From the NCBI GenBank assembly GCA_028554755.1, contig JAPTOF010000014.1, positions 3,844,001 through 3,908,000 of the forward strand: a stretch of 64,000 nucleotides of DNA. Direction: 5' to 3'. Under the pieces are notes generated by a model. The model did not search any database. It saw nothing but the letters and a program-made list of their open reading frames with translations, and had not been told where the DNA came from. Below, piece after piece: positions 1-11,315 of this stretch. The translations under genes and the position numbers were made by a program. Every line of letters starts with the position of its first letter. Position 1 is the stretch's first letter. This stretch comes from Cordia subcordata. Lineage: Eukaryota; Streptophyta; Magnoliopsida; Boraginales; Cordiaceae.

Positions 1-660
1 CACGTCGAAAAACATGGGGTAAGGCTCTGGTCAAACTCAGTCAACCCTCAGTTAATGGTCAACGGCCAAAGTCAACCATTGGTCAATTGGTCAACGCGAT
101 CAACAAAGTCAAATTAGTCAATTTTATTTTATTATTATTATTATTATTATTTGTGTGTTCTGGACTTAAGCCCAAAAAGAAAATCAAAGCCCCTTTTCCT
201 TTTATTCTTTTTGACTAACTTAAAGTCCAAACCCAAAAAAGAAAAATATTCTTTTTTTTTCTTTTGAACTCCTACAAGTCCACACCCAAAAAAAAAAAAA
301 ACAACCCAAGACCCAAACCAACTGTGGACAAGGCCACTACCCAGCCTCGATCCAAGCAAAAAATCCAAACCCAAAACCTGCTTTACAAGCCTAAACCAAT
401 GCAAAAAAAAAAAAAAAAAGACCTGAATACCCAAAACCAACTTCAAAAGTACGCGAACTCTATTTTCTTTGCTTGTTCTTTTAACCCAAACACAAACCAT
501 GATCCGCTGAAGTAAGCTTCTACTCCAGCTACCAACGCTCAACATAGATAGCAACGGAGCACTCCTCGCCAAGTAAAGACCTTTGTTTGGTTAGGCATCG
601 TTTAGTTTGAGCAATTTTCATTTCACAGTGAGTTTTGATTTTTTCTTTTTCCTCAAGCAG
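1..660. other. Low-complexity spacer with TTGAC/GTCAA cluster
   Basis: No gene seen. The first 120 bases repeat GGTCAA/GTCAAC motifs (the TTGAC core on either strand), then come a TTA microsatellite (about 125-152), A-rich tracts and text built on AAGCCCAAA/AGTCCAAACCC. The open frames here on either strand are products of poly-A/poly-T composition. This may be decayed LTR sequence, but I see no boundary. Confidence 0.5.
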
Positions 661-690
661 CGGAATAAATCTTGGCTCTAGATACTAGTT

Positions 691-1010
691 TATTGGGGAA
701 AAAAATGCAAATACGAATAATCTGAGAAGAAAACGAATACAAGAGAATTACGTGGTTCGACCTTAAAGCCTATGTCCACAGACAGTAGAAAACAATTTAT
801 TATCGATCAGCGAATATTACAAGGCTCACACTAAGGTTTCTCTCACACACATAACACAATGAGTATTGCCACATATTTATAGTGTAAAAGTTTCTTAAAA
901 CCTATTAAGCAAAGACAACTAATTAATTATGTGCTAGAAACGTAACAAGCTAATAAGATAATATACTAATGAGAAAATTTGTTGTCCAAGAATACATGCC
1001 ACATTCAACA
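691..1010 (-). mobile_element. Decayed LTR with degenerate tRNA-Met primer site
   Basis: Read on the minus strand, this begins TGTTGAATGTGGC at 1010, has a TATA-like CTATAAATATG (about 870-882), then the U5-type motif GTGGACATAGGC...GAACCACG (about 752-781), and ends next to a corrupted primer-binding site (complement at 674-687; the expected TGGTATCAGAGCC reads TAGTATCTAGAGCC). This fits a solo or truncated LTR of about 320 bp. The terminal dinucleotide on the 691 side appears mutated and no target-site duplication was found. Confidence 0.5.
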
Positions 1011-1639
1011 CATATCATCATCCTTTATTGCTTTGCTTCGAGGACCTTCGGTCAAGAGGACCTTCGTCCTTTCGATTTCTTAATATTTGGTGCAGGCATC
1101 ATAACTTCCATGAATTGGTTCGTCAAAATTGGGAGCTTTCTATTGCAGCTGAGGGGATACGGCGAGTCTGGCTTAAGATGCAGAGACTTAAGCAAAAATT
1201 AAGATGGTGGAATAAATCTGTCTTTGGGGATATTTTTGCTAAAGTCAAAGAAGCGGAGGAAGGAATGGGGCTAGAAGAAGCTAAGTTTGAGGAGGGTCCA
1301 ACACCTGAAAGGTGAGAAAGGCTTCATCATGCAGCTGCTGAACCCAATATGGTGTTAGCCAATGAAGAGAAATTTCTACAATAAAAGGTCGGGTGCCGGT
1401 GGTTGGTGGAAAGGGAAAGGAATATGAGATACTTCCATAGCTTGTTAGCTAAAAGGCAGAGTCGGAATTATACCTGGTGTGTGGAAGATTCGTAAGCTGG
1501 TAGGATTGAAGGAGGAGAAAATCTCAAAATTTCTACTGTAGCCTTTTTTGAGAAACTTTTGACGTCTAAAGTTCAGGATCAACAAAATGGTAGATAGAAC
1601 CTGATTCCAAAGTTGCTAACAGAGGAGGAGAATGTTAGT

Positions 1640-2560
1640 CTAGATGACGACCCAACTATGTAGGAGGTTAAAGAGGCAGTTTTCAGCATTGATGAGAAAA
1701 GCATTGCTGGCCCAGATGGTTTTTCATCTGCTTTCTTTTGTCAATGTTGGGATATTGTCAAGGGGGACTTGTTAGGTGCTGTTCGTGGTTTCTTCCAGGG
1801 TGAGGACATTCCCAAGAGGGTTAAATCTGCATCTATAGTTCCCTTACCTGGAAAGGAAAATCCATGGTGGTGGAGTGAATTCCATCCTATCAGCATTTAC
1901 AATGTGCTCAATAAAATCTTCTCCAAGATCTTGGCCACTAGAATGGGAGCTATCATTCCTAAACTTATCAGTCAGAATCAAAGTGGTTTTATTGGAGTGC
2001 GTCTCATAATCGATAATGTACTGTTAGCGCAAGAGCTTGTTCATCATTTAATGCGAAAGTTCATGGTGACAATGTGGCTTTGAAGCTAGATATGGCGAAG
2101 GACTATGATAGGCTAGAGTGGAATTTTCTTATCAATGTGTTACGGTCTTTTTGACTTTAGTGATAGTTGGGCCAACAAGATTGATAGCTACATCTCAAAC
2201 TGTTGATTTTCTATTATTGTTAATCGCGAGATGGTGGGATATTTCAAGTCCACGAGGGGGCTGGGACAGGGTGAACCAATATCACCACTTTTGTTTGTTT
2301 TGGCAGCTAATTATTTGTCAAGATGCCTCAATGATTTTATTGAGAAAAGCCCAGAGTATTGTTATCAAATAAGGTGTCCAGTTATGGTTTCTCATCTGAG
2401 TTTCGCTGATGATATTATCATCTTTGCAAATGGAAGTAAAGTGGTTTTATCTAAAGTTATGGTGGCTCTTCTTCATTATGGAAAGCTTTCAGGTCAAAAA
2501 GTGAATAAAAATAAAACTGGTTATTTTGTTGCAGCTAACACATCCTGCTCCTAGATTTCG
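1640..2560 (+). pseudogene. LINE reverse transcriptase, broken
   Basis: Plant L1-type RT fingers and palm are spread over at least two frames. The piece around 1700-2083 carries the DGF motif, a region resembling the usual IPLPK...RPIS stretch, and QSGF (about 1976-1990). The piece 2231-2554 carries GQGEPISPLLF, then the catalytic FADD box at 2402-2413, then the SGQKVNKNK thumb-side motif. The intervening stretch at about 2084-2230 is frameshifted and contains stops. Catalytic residues are legible but no continuous protein is possible. Confidence 0.8.
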
Positions 2561-2954
2561 ATAATTGAAAGATTTACTTCTTCCAAGAGACAATAATTGC
2601 CTGTATTTGGAGGTTCCTGTATACAAGGGGCACAAGAAATGTTATTTGTATGATGATTTAGTTGCAAGTGTGTAGAAAAAATTTGGTGGTTGGGAGACCA
2701 AGCTTATATCACCTAGTGGGAGATTAGTTTTGATTCGAAGTGATTTGACTAGCATTCCAATTCATTTGTTACAGGTTCTGGTTCCTCCTACGAAGGTTGT
2801 AGAACGCTTAGAGAGATTATTTAATGCTTTCCTTTGAGGAGAGAAAGAAAATAAAAAAACTATACGATGGTGTTCTTGGAATAAAACATGTTAGATTTGG
2901 CGCTTTTGTTCCAGTGTTATTATAAATATGACAAACCAAAAAGCCTAAGATGCT

Positions 2955-3404
2955 GATATGGAGATTATTGAAACCAAAGGGGTTTAATCTTAATGTTGAT
3001 GGAAGTGTACATGGTGCTAATGCAGCGGGAGGTAGAGGTTAGTGCATGATGCTAAAGGAAATTTGGTTTTTGGGTTTTGTGAAAACCTAGGAGCAGAGTC
3101 AGTCATCAAGGCTGAGCTTTTGGCACTATTGCATGGTTTGCTTTTGTGCGAGGCTAGGGGTATCCAAGGTGTATGGGTGGAGCTTAACTCTTTATGGACT
3201 GATGTCTGGGCGATACGCCATGTTGTGCTTAAAGCTAGACGACTTGTGAGGCAACTTAGGGCTAGAGTATCCTATATCTATCGTGAAAGTAATTGTTTTG
3301 CTGATTTCTTGGCCAATCTTGGAGTAGGGGCGAGTGGGTTAACTGTGTTTGATAAGGCATTAATGCTCTCAAGGTTAAGAGGATTATTCCAATACAATCA
3401 ATAG
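2955..3404 (+). pseudogene. LINE C-terminal RNase H domain, broken
   Basis: This is an RNase H fold as found at the C terminus of many plant LINEs. NVDGS at about 2991-3005 supplies the first catalytic Asp, KAELLAL (about 3109-3129) the Glu, and ADFLANLG near 3300-3323 the last Asp. The third acidic position reads VELNS where plant LINE RNase H usually has VE-x-DS, so a catalytic Asp looks replaced by Asn. A stop at about 3039-3041 separates the first motif from the 120-residue open frame. Confidence 0.7.
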
Positions 3405-3695
3405 ATGACTCCTAACTTTAGGTTTTAGTGCATGTTTTAGATTAGGTTCTTCTTTGTTGTAAAGGTAATAGTATCACCTTGTTTATATTTTAGTTTTATT
3501 TGTAAGGTAGTAGTACTTTCTTATTTGTTTTCTTGCATGGTATGCATCCTCATTGTCTGATTGTATTAGGGTTGGCTTGTCAATTTTTCATGCTTAAGAG
3601 TAGATTAGAGGGTCAAATTCATGTCCGCTCTCTACCTTACAATTTTATTTTTGATGGAACAAAATTTAGGGATGCTGTCCCCTTTTCTTTAAAAA

Positions 3696-4495
3696 ATTAA
3701 TTTAATTACTAAAAGTTATTAAATCTGTCAAATACTATAACACTAATTAGATTTGAATTTTAGTTTGCTATAGTTACTTTATTTGATAAAACTTTCTGGA
3801 AGAGAATAGAGCATTACTTTTGTGTTTCTATAAAATAGGAACTAAAGATTTTGATACTTCTCTAAAATAAGAACTGAACGTTTTGCAATACAGATAGTAA
3901 AGTACCAAATTCTATACCTAGGTTCAAAAGTAGTATTACCAAAATATCAAAGACAAATCTATACAAGTATTATAATAATTGTATGGGGATCATGTAGCAT
4001 CCATTCAATCAATCCACTTTTTTATTTTATGCATTATAATAGAGTAAAAATAAATTACAAAAATATAAAAATAATATTATCAACATGCATTATATTTCTT
4101 GAAATGTGCCACCTCATAAGTTATTTATTCAATTTTTTATACTTTATTTTTAACTATTAACAATACATATATATATATATATATATTATTCTTAATGCAT
4201 AGTGTTACAACTAGACCGAAAGTTAAGACCGAATAGCTATAATCCATGAATGTTTAGATTAAAGAAATACATATCTTCAATAATTGAAAAATTATTTTCT
4301 CAATTACATTGATTGATATTATTTGTACCATACGTAAATCTATACAAATATTAACAAGATTGAGTTTGGGTATCATGTGGCACCATTCAACTCAATCAAT
4401 TTTAAATTTTTACTATATCCATTATAATATATTAAAGATGCAAATACAAAATCAATATTAATTATATGAATTATGATTTTTGAAATGAAAGATGC
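3696..4495. other. AT-rich spacer with a short (AT)n run
   Basis: No coding potential recognised. An (AT)n microsatellite lies at about 4167-4187. Text near 3900-4100 (CTATACCTAGG..., ACAAGTATTA..., ATCATGTGGCA) is loosely repeated near 4300-4480, suggesting an old duplication. Confidence 0.5.
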
Positions 4496-4499
4496 AACC

Positions 4500-5060
4500 A
4501 ATTTTTTTTCAATAAAAGGGGAGGTCTTTCTCTCTGAAATTTATTACCACCAAAAAGAATAATTACAAACTAGGAGAGGATAAGGCCTAATCCTCTATTA
4601 AACTCCTAAGCATGGATAGTTGACATACCAACTGCCTGACATCTACCCTTTCAAAATAGACAATCAAAATTAAATAAGATAGTGCTTATTACCCTTACAA
4701 AGAAATGAAAACGTAAAATTTGGAAGTTGCAACTGATCATTCCTAATAAGACCTTGAAGTCCTTGAATCTATTGGACTTTTGTAAAGCAGATAACCTTTG
4801 TACTCATGGGCCCAAGGTTTGCTAAATTGTCTACGGACTTATTTAAACATTTGAGTCACCTTTGCTTCACATTCTTTGATAAACATTTGAGCTCGTTAAA
4901 TAGTGTGACAAAGTTCCCATGAATCAGCAATAACTCCATTAACCAATTTCACACTCCACAATGAATCATCTCCACCCACACCCTACGATAGCCCGCTCTA
5001 AGCAAACGAGCATTCAGCTAAGCAAATATAATCGGCATTTGAGAAAGGCGTTCGAAGAAG
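4500..5060 (-). mobile_element. Minus-strand LINE 3' end, severely truncated
   Basis: On the plus strand the segment starts with a T tract (4501-4508), which is a poly-A tail on the minus strand. Next comes text typical of plant LINE 3' UTRs, and then (about 4780-4970) fragments of an RNase H C terminus including SVDNLANLG. The reading frame is interrupted by stops. It is only a few hundred bases long, as expected for a 5'-truncated LINE copy. The family assignment rests on short motifs. Confidence 0.5.
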
Positions 5061-5329
5061 CCAAAAAAAAAAAAAAGTCACGAGCAAGTCCTCTAGGTTG
5101 CTTTTCAATTTTTAAATTTTATTTTTTCTTTAATTGTTATAGTTGATTTTTTCTATTTTTAATGGGTGAGGGTACTATTCCAACTAGATAAACGATTGGA
5201 CTAAATAGTAATACTACATAAATATTTAGAGCAAAAGAAATATACTTTAATAAATTAAAAAAAATAATTTTTAACAAAACTAATTGACTTTTAGTTTGTA
5301 GAAAATATAAAATAAAAAAATATATTATA

Positions 5330-5357
5330 CCCGCACATCGCGCGGGATTTGGACTAA
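5330..5357 (+). mobile_element. Helitron-like 3' terminus
   Basis: A GC-rich hairpin (CCCGC at 5330-5334 pairing with GCGGG at 5342-5346) is followed seven bases later by CTAA (5354-5357) and then T. A short GC-rich stem upstream of CTRR, with insertion before T, is the standard signature of plant Helitron 3' ends. A matching 5' TC terminus was not identified, so the element's length is unknown; its body would lie to the left. Confidence 0.45.
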
Positions 5358-6633
5358 TTATAGATCTATTGGTTAAACCAAAGCCTTCCGAAGATCACAT
5401 GCTTTGTATGATTTTGTTTCCCCTTCTTTATTCATTTTTGTTTTCTGATGAATATAAATATGACTACCCGAAATCCGTTGTACTTTTAGCAAAATTTGCA
5501 TTTAATTTCTTCAGACACAAACAACGCATGCATGGTTATTCATGGAAACATTCAGAGAAATAGGGCGATTGCATTCCGTGCTTACGGCTTTTTCTCTAAT
5601 TGTTACATTAACAATCAAATACAGTTGTAAGCTTTTCCCTTTTAATTTTACGAACAAATCTTATTTTAATTATTAAATAATTAACAATTAATATCTAATT
5701 TAGTATTGTTGTTGCAATCTGCTATTGCTGTTTAAGAATGTCGAACTTAATGTCTCATAGCCAACAAATTTGTCCAAATGTTTAGTTAAACAACGAAAAA
5801 CTTTTAATATATAAAAAAGACAATTTGTAATATATTCGGTTAAAATTATTGTTTTGAGTGCTCTTTCTTTATTTATTTAAATTTATTTACTTTTAATTTT
5901 TAATTTCTAGTTTCTAACTTTTGATTTAAAATGTTTCGATATTTTAAGTAAGAATGTTGAACTCAATTTTGCACTCAACAAATTTGTTCAATTGTTTAGC
6001 TACAAATTGAAAAATTATTATTGTATAAAAAATAATTTGTAATATGTTTAGTCAAAATTGTAGTTTAGAGTTCTGCTTATTTATTTATTTAAAACTTATT
6101 TCTTTTTAATTCTTTAATTTTAAATTCCTTATCTTTTATAATTTTTAAAATTTTTTATTTTTAATTTTTTGCTTTTTTAATTTTTAATTTTACCTTTAAT
6201 TATATTAATACATAAAAGATACATTGCAAGCATAAAATATACTTTGCAAGTGGTAATGTATCAGAATGATTTGCAAATGATAAAATTTAATATATGGCAT
6301 GCATGTGCTGATGTGGCATCTTACATGGTTTAGAAAAGGAAGTGATGACGTGGTACTCTAGAATTATAAGAAACTTATGTGATATTCTAAAATTACTTAA
6401 AAAAAAGAAGAATTTTAAACTATATAATAGATAATAGATACTGCACTTGAGAAGAACTTGAAGGCTATTATTTTGAAGCATTTGCTTGGTGCTTCCAGTT
6501 ATCATCTCTAGCCTAAAAGAAATAGGTGCATTTTCAACCAAAAGGCTAAATCCAGAGAATGCATCTTTCTAGCTACTTTTAAAGATGTTAGAACTAAGCT
6601 TACTTTTGTAAAAGTTTAATTTCTCTAGTTTGA
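5358..6633. other. AT-rich spacer
   Basis: No gene seen. Two diverged copies of a roughly 240-base stretch are visible around 5740-5930 and 5945-6130 (shared phrases AATTTGTAATATxTT-GTxAAAAT and GTTTAGTTAxA), so this spacer contains an old tandem duplication. Short open frames here are fortuitous. Confidence 0.5.
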
Positions 6634-6640
6634 ATATCTA

Positions 6641-7956
6641 TGGGTGCAAATATGTTAAGAGGGGGGGGGAGTGAATTAAGATATTAATACTAATTTTCGT
6701 TTTTTAAAATTTTCAAAAAATTTACAACTTCTAACAAGCAATATATTAAACACAAGATAAGCAAGGTAATAATAATAAAAATAGAGATGCAAGGAGAAGA
6801 GAGACAAACGATTTTAAGGTGGTTCGACCAAGCCTACGTCCACCGCCCAAGGAATCTCCCCTTAGGACTTCAAAGATCTCCACTAAAATGCTTCTTCAAA
6901 ACTTGGTGAAACACAAACCAAGTTCTTTACAACCTCTTTGAAGTCTTACTTCAAAGAACCCAAGAGATTCTCTCTATAGAATTTCCTCACACTTTAGAAG
7001 CTTAAATGGATATATCTCACAATGATTAAAGCTCTCAAAGTGTGTATATACTCAAGATTAAAAAGAGATTGAATCTGAAATCTTCCTCAAGAAGAGAAAA
7101 AAACAAGCTCTTGAAAGCTCAAATATATTGCAAGAATGGCTCAAAGATGGATTGAATGATGATAAACACTTTTGCACACTTCAATTGATATTTAGAAAGT
7201 GTATTTGAATGAGTATTTAAAGAGATTTGGGGGTTAGGGATTTGGTAGGTGAAGAAGGATGAAGATTTTCAACCAGAACGGTAATAAACGGCTAGTGCAC
7301 TTATTACAGCCCCCGTTCAGCCGGTCGACCGGCTTGGTCGTCCGGCTTGCCCTTCTCCTTCTCTGACTAGGCCGGACGCCTTAGCCGGTCGACCGGCTAG
7401 GGGGTCCGGCTTTTCTCTTCACCTCTCTGATTAGGCCGGGCGACCACCCAGGTCAGCCGGTCGACCGGCTGGGGGGTCCAGCCACTTCAGAATGTGAAGT
7501 AAAGCCAGATTTTGCAGAAAAACAAATTCAAGTGCATTTTCACAACTCCAAGTTATTTTTAATAACTATGTAAATGCATGTTGTGAATAAAAACACCCCA
7601 AAAACTTATTTTATCTCAATGTGTGCATTCAAATACATTTGTGCATATGTTATTTTCAAAAGTGTAAGACTTGAAAATTTTTCCAATGACAAAGAAAAAT
7701 ATTTTGAGCCAAGTCCATACAATATATAGGCATTTCACAAAAAGAGCAAGAAGAAAAATAAATCCGCAATTCTTATGTCTTCTCTTCTCCTCCTTATGCC
7801 TTCTCATCTTTTCTCTTCTTCAAATAACCCTTTTGCACATCTTCATATCTTTCCAAGCTTCATATTGATGACATCTCATTTTCACAAGAAGCTATTTAGT
7901 TAAATAATGCATATATATTTTCATCATCAAAATCAATAATGAATATTTAGCTAACA
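6641..7956 (-). repeat. Sirevirus 3' LTR
   Basis: The LTR is 1316 bp and reads TGTTAGC...TTTGCACCCA on the minus strand. It carries three copies of the palindrome CCGGTCGACCGG at 7321-7332, 7385-7396 and 7457-7468. Downstream in element orientation lies a TATA-like TTTAAATA (about 7212-7220), then the U5-type motif GTGGACGTAGGC..GAACCACC (about 6822-6846). It differs from the 5' LTR by scattered substitutions and by a short patch near 7765-7775. Confidence 0.92.
7319..7470. promoter_or_regulatory. Triple palindrome cluster in 3' LTR (AGCCGGTCGACCGGCT)
   Basis: Three perfect copies of the 12-bp core CCGGTCGACCGG sit 64 and 72 bp apart, interspersed with half-sites such as GTCCGGCTT and GCCGGACGCC. 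They lie about 100-250 bp upstream of the TATA-like box in element orientation. Repeated palindromes in the promoter-proximal LTR are a described Sirevirus trait, with a different sequence in maize families. A regulatory role here is inference. Confidence 0.7.
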
Positions 7957-7970
7957 ATCTTCCCCTTTTT
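7957..7970 (-). other. Polypurine tract of the Sirevirus, with extra PPT-like tracts
   Basis: Read on the minus strand, AAAAAGGGGAAGAT directly precedes the 3' LTR and would prime plus-strand synthesis. Two more tracts lie upstream in element orientation: AAGGGGGAG (about 8008-8016) and CCAAAGGGGGAGAA (about 8207-8220), the latter preceded by TGATGATG as in other Sireviruses. Multiple PPT-like tracts before the 3' LTR are a recorded Sirevirus feature. Confidence 0.8.
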
Positions 7971-8336
7971 GATGATGACAAATTTTTAAGATTTGAGATA
8001 AAAATACTCCCCCTTAATATATGCATTTCTTTAAAAAGTGCCTTTTTGAGAAAATGCTTTGATTATCAAATTTAAACTAATGTGAATAGATAACCATATA
8101 TCATCCAAGCATAAATACCAATACTGCATCATAACTTCATCATCCATATATCATAGATAACCATATATCATCAAAGCATAAATACCAATACCACATCATA
8201 ACTTCATTCTCCCCCTTTGGCATCATCAAAATCAATATAAAGGTAGGAAAAGAAATGTATAAAAGAGTTAATGTTGTAATCAAAGTTGAGAGCGTAAAGA
8301 TCAACTAAAAATTATTTTTAAGTGGAAAGAGGAAAA

Positions 8337-9715
8337 TCAAGGTGCGCGATCATGATGATCCTTGAAGTAGTTTCTCATGTCTGACTTCATAGTAGCTACT
8401 TCTGAATCAATGTGTTGCCTCCAAGTAGTGAGCTCGTCCCATTGGCTTGTCATTGTGGCCCTCATTTCACCCACCCCAGTGTTTAAGGCTTGTAATTGGG
8501 ACAGAATCTGAGCCATCAAATAAGGGTCTTCCTGTTGTCCCATAGAGCTAGAACCAATACCCTAACGCATTTCTCTTCGGCGTAGCTCATCAATATGCTC
8601 TTGCTCCCTAGATTCTCTCATCACTTGCCTAAGAGTAGCTTCCTCATTATTTTCCTCTTCTTCAGAGGAACTAACAACCATGGGCATGGTTCCTGGTATG
8701 CCTATGTTAGGATTTCCCTCAATTTCCGGCCCTTCATCTTCATCAAGGTTGATATCTACCCCACCAACTATGTCATCAAGGTTTTCTGCTGTGGTGCCAA
8801 AGACAGGGTCGGTGAAAGTAGTCCCCTTCTTAGTTCTATTTCTAATTGCAGCTTGAGTGCTTTGGGGCAAATTTTTGAAAGTTTCTCTATTTATAGGCTC
8901 CATATTGTACCAATAAATACCCATGAAGTTCATATATAGCATGTCAAAATTCCAAGCAAACATCTTATATGGAGCATTTGAGGTTATGTTGAAATACGAG
9001 AAAATGTGCATTAAGGCCATACCATAACCAGGAGTGGTCATTTTTCCTCCATCCTTTCCACTAATATGCAACATATGCTGAAGGATAAGGAAAGGCAAGG
9101 CTATCTCTTTTTTCTTCCTAAGGTTATAAAGGATATAAGCATCCATGATTGGAATTTTCCCATCATTGATATTCCTAGGAAGAATCACTTCACTCATGAT
9201 TTTAAGAGCAATCCTTGTATTAACATCAACATCTCTTAATAGTGGAAAAATCAAATTTGGATCTTTAGGCCTTACTTTCTCCCACATAAATCTTATGACA
9301 TCACCCGGGATGGCGGTTCCCTTAATTCCTTCTGGCCATCCTTGACTATTATAATGACCTTCCCCTTCAATAGGTATATGAAATATATTATGCAAAATGG
9401 CCTCGTTAAGCACAAAGTTTACCCCACAAACTGTTGAGGCTAATTCTAGTCTTGGGCTTCTACAATGTATCTCGAGATTTTCATAGAACTCAATCACTAA
9501 CACATCTTGTACATCACAATGCAAATGAAGAAAGGCATTCCATCTATCAAATAGTGGCAAGATATCAGTGCCAGCAAAGTCAGAGTCCACGATATATTTA
9601 CCGTAGAGAATTGATTGCTTCCCTTGAATCTTGGATGCCGGGGGTGGAGGAGATTGAGTTCTTGCCCTTTTCCTTTTCTCCCACGTGCTTGACTTTTTCC
9701 TCTAAGATTCACCAT
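8337..9715 (-). pseudogene. Accessory ORF downstream of pol (plant transposon-protein-like)
   Basis: A third ORF lies between pol and the 3' LTR in the same orientation. ATG at 9715-9713 starts a basic segment (MVNLRGK...). The frame is lost at a five-A tract (9694-9698), where one more A would restore it. The main body then runs through KYIVDSD and FDRWNAF to an acidic SSSEEEENN tail, stopping at TAG 8564-8562. The same frame reopens for another 68 residues to 8337, including a heptad-like helix (LSQLQALNTGV). The total would be about 450 residues. No signal peptide or membrane segment is visible, so I do not call it an envelope protein. It resembles the 'putative plant transposon protein' family often found in plant retroelements. 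Function is unknown. Confidence 0.7.
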
Positions 9716-9924
9716 GATTTCCCGTTGTTTTTGTGAAATAATTGGTAAAATCTTTGTTTTTTGAAGTGGGCAAGCCAATTTTAGGAAGAAATTTGGAAGA
9801 AAACGGTTGAAAATTGAAGATTTTGAGATGGGTTTGAGCGAATTTTGGTTAGGGTTAAAAAGAAATTGAGAGAATGTGGTGAAATTGGGGTGAAAACCCC
9901 CAATTTTTAACCCTGTCCGCATTC

Positions 9925-10050
9925 AGTCGGTCGACCGGCTGGTCGCGGGGGGTCAACCGGCTAGGTCGACCGGCCGGATCAGAGAGCTCATTAAAAAAAA
10001 TCCTTTCAGCCGGACGCCTAAGGCATCAGTAAGCAGGTCGACCGGCTTGG
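9925..10050. promoter_or_regulatory. Internal palindrome cluster upstream of the accessory ORF
   Basis: The LTR palindrome module recurs here: TCGGTCGACCGGC at 9927-9939, GGTCAACCGGC at 9951-9961, GGTCGACCGGCC at 9964-9975, AGCCGGACGCC near 10008-10018 and GGTCGACCGGC at 10036-10046. Spacer text such as CTCTCTGATCCGG also matches the LTR version. It lies 210-335 bp upstream of the accessory ATG and downstream of pol, where a second promoter could sit. Promoter function is inference. Confidence 0.55.
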
Positions 10051-10113
10051 TCAGAAAGTGCATAAATTGCTTATTTTCTATACTCAAGCCACATAAACAC
10101 ATATATATGCAAT

Positions 10114-11315
10114 TTAACCACATTTTATCATTCCAATCTCCCTCCTAATCTTACAAAATTGATCTTCATTCAATGGTTTAGTAAAAATATCAGCAACTTG
10201 ATGTAAAGTATCAACAAATTCAAGAATTATATCACCTTTTTGTACATGATCTCTAATGAAATGGTGCCTAATCTCAATATGCTTAGTTCTTGAGTGTTGA
10301 AGTGGGTTCTTAGTAAGATTAATTGCACTAGTATTATCACAATATATAGGAATATGATCATAATTCAATCCATAATCAAGTAAATTTTGTTTCATCCACA
10401 ATATTTGAGCCACACAACTACAAATGCAATATATTCAGCTTCGGTGGTGGAAATAGCAACGCTATTTTGTTTCCTACAAGACCAAGATACTAAGGAATGT
10501 CCTAGGAATTGGCATATTCCACTAGTGCTCTTACGATCTACTTTGCAACCAGCATAGTCAGCATCAGAAAAACCACATAGATCAAATGACGTTCCTTTAG
10601 CATACCAAAGCCCTAAATTAATTGTTCCCTTAAGATATCTAATTATTCTTTTTACCGTTGTTAAGTGAATTTCCTTGGGATTGGATTGAAATCTAGCACA
10701 TAAGCACACCGAGAACATGATATTAGGTCTAGAGGCAGTTAAATATAATAGGCTACCGATCATACCTCTATATTTCTTCTCGTCTACTGATTTACCTTTC
10801 TCATCTTTATCTAGCTTTGTTGAGGGACTCATGGGAGTTCCAATTTCCTTTGCATCTTCGAGTCCAAATTTCTTGATAATTTCCTTGGTGTATTTGGCTT
10901 GATTTACGAAGATCCCCTCTTTTGCTTGTTTGATTTGGAGTTCGAGGAAGAAAGTCAATTCTCCCATCATGCTCATCTCGAACTCCTTGTGCATGCACTT
11001 TGAAAAATTCTCACACAAGGAAACATTAGTAGCACCAAAAATTATATCATCTACATAGATTTGGACAAGTAGAATGTCATTGTCTTTTCTTTTGATAAAA
11101 AGGGTTGAATCAAGTTTCCCTCTTTCGAAATTTTTTTCAACCAAAAATCCACTAAGTCTTTCATACCAAGCTTTAGGAGCTTGCTTTAAGCCATATAAAG
11201 CCTTTTCTAATTTAAAAACATGATTAGGAAAACATGAATCTTCAAAACCAGGGGGTTGTTCAACATAAACTTCTTTTTCAATAAATCCATTTAAAAATGC
11301 ACTCTTCACATCCAT
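10114..11315 (-). pseudogene. Sirevirus RT (C-terminal part) and RNase H
   Basis: It continues the RT of the preceding frame after a stop. MDVKSAFLNG is the copia RT box, LYGLKQAPKAW follows, and catalytic YVDD lies at residues 87-90 (nt 11057-11046). RNase H shows SDADYAG, DRKSTSG and a TEAEYIA box, then shifts frame near 10410 to a second stretch (10413-10114) with YCDNTSAI, the HSRTKHIEIRHHFIRD motif and the terminal ADIFTKPL. The nonsense codon just upstream (TAA, 11318-11316, where copia RT has Gln before MDVKSAF) and this frameshift destroy the polyprotein. Confidence 0.9.

Larger units (their letters stand above)
1020..3690 (+). mobile_element. 5'-truncated LINE (plant L1-type) with RT and RNase H
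   Basis: A non-LTR retrotransposon remnant on the plus strand. In order it shows a fragment of the region before RT (about 1028-1700), reverse transcriptase (about 1680-2560), a short decayed connector, and a C-terminal RNase H domain (about 2960-3404). It ends in a 3' UTR that runs into an A-rich tail (about 3660-3695). The apurinic endonuclease is absent, consistent with 5' truncation. Many stops and frameshifts make it inactive. It begins almost where the decayed LTR at 691-1010 ends. Confidence 0.8.

Noticed and set aside
147..572. 141-residue minus-strand open frame
   Set aside because: Driven by T- and A-rich tracts; no recognisable motif.
8337..9715. Calling the Sirevirus accessory ORF an envelope protein
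   Set aside because: No signal peptide, membrane helix or cleavage site can be seen; position after pol alone is not evidence.
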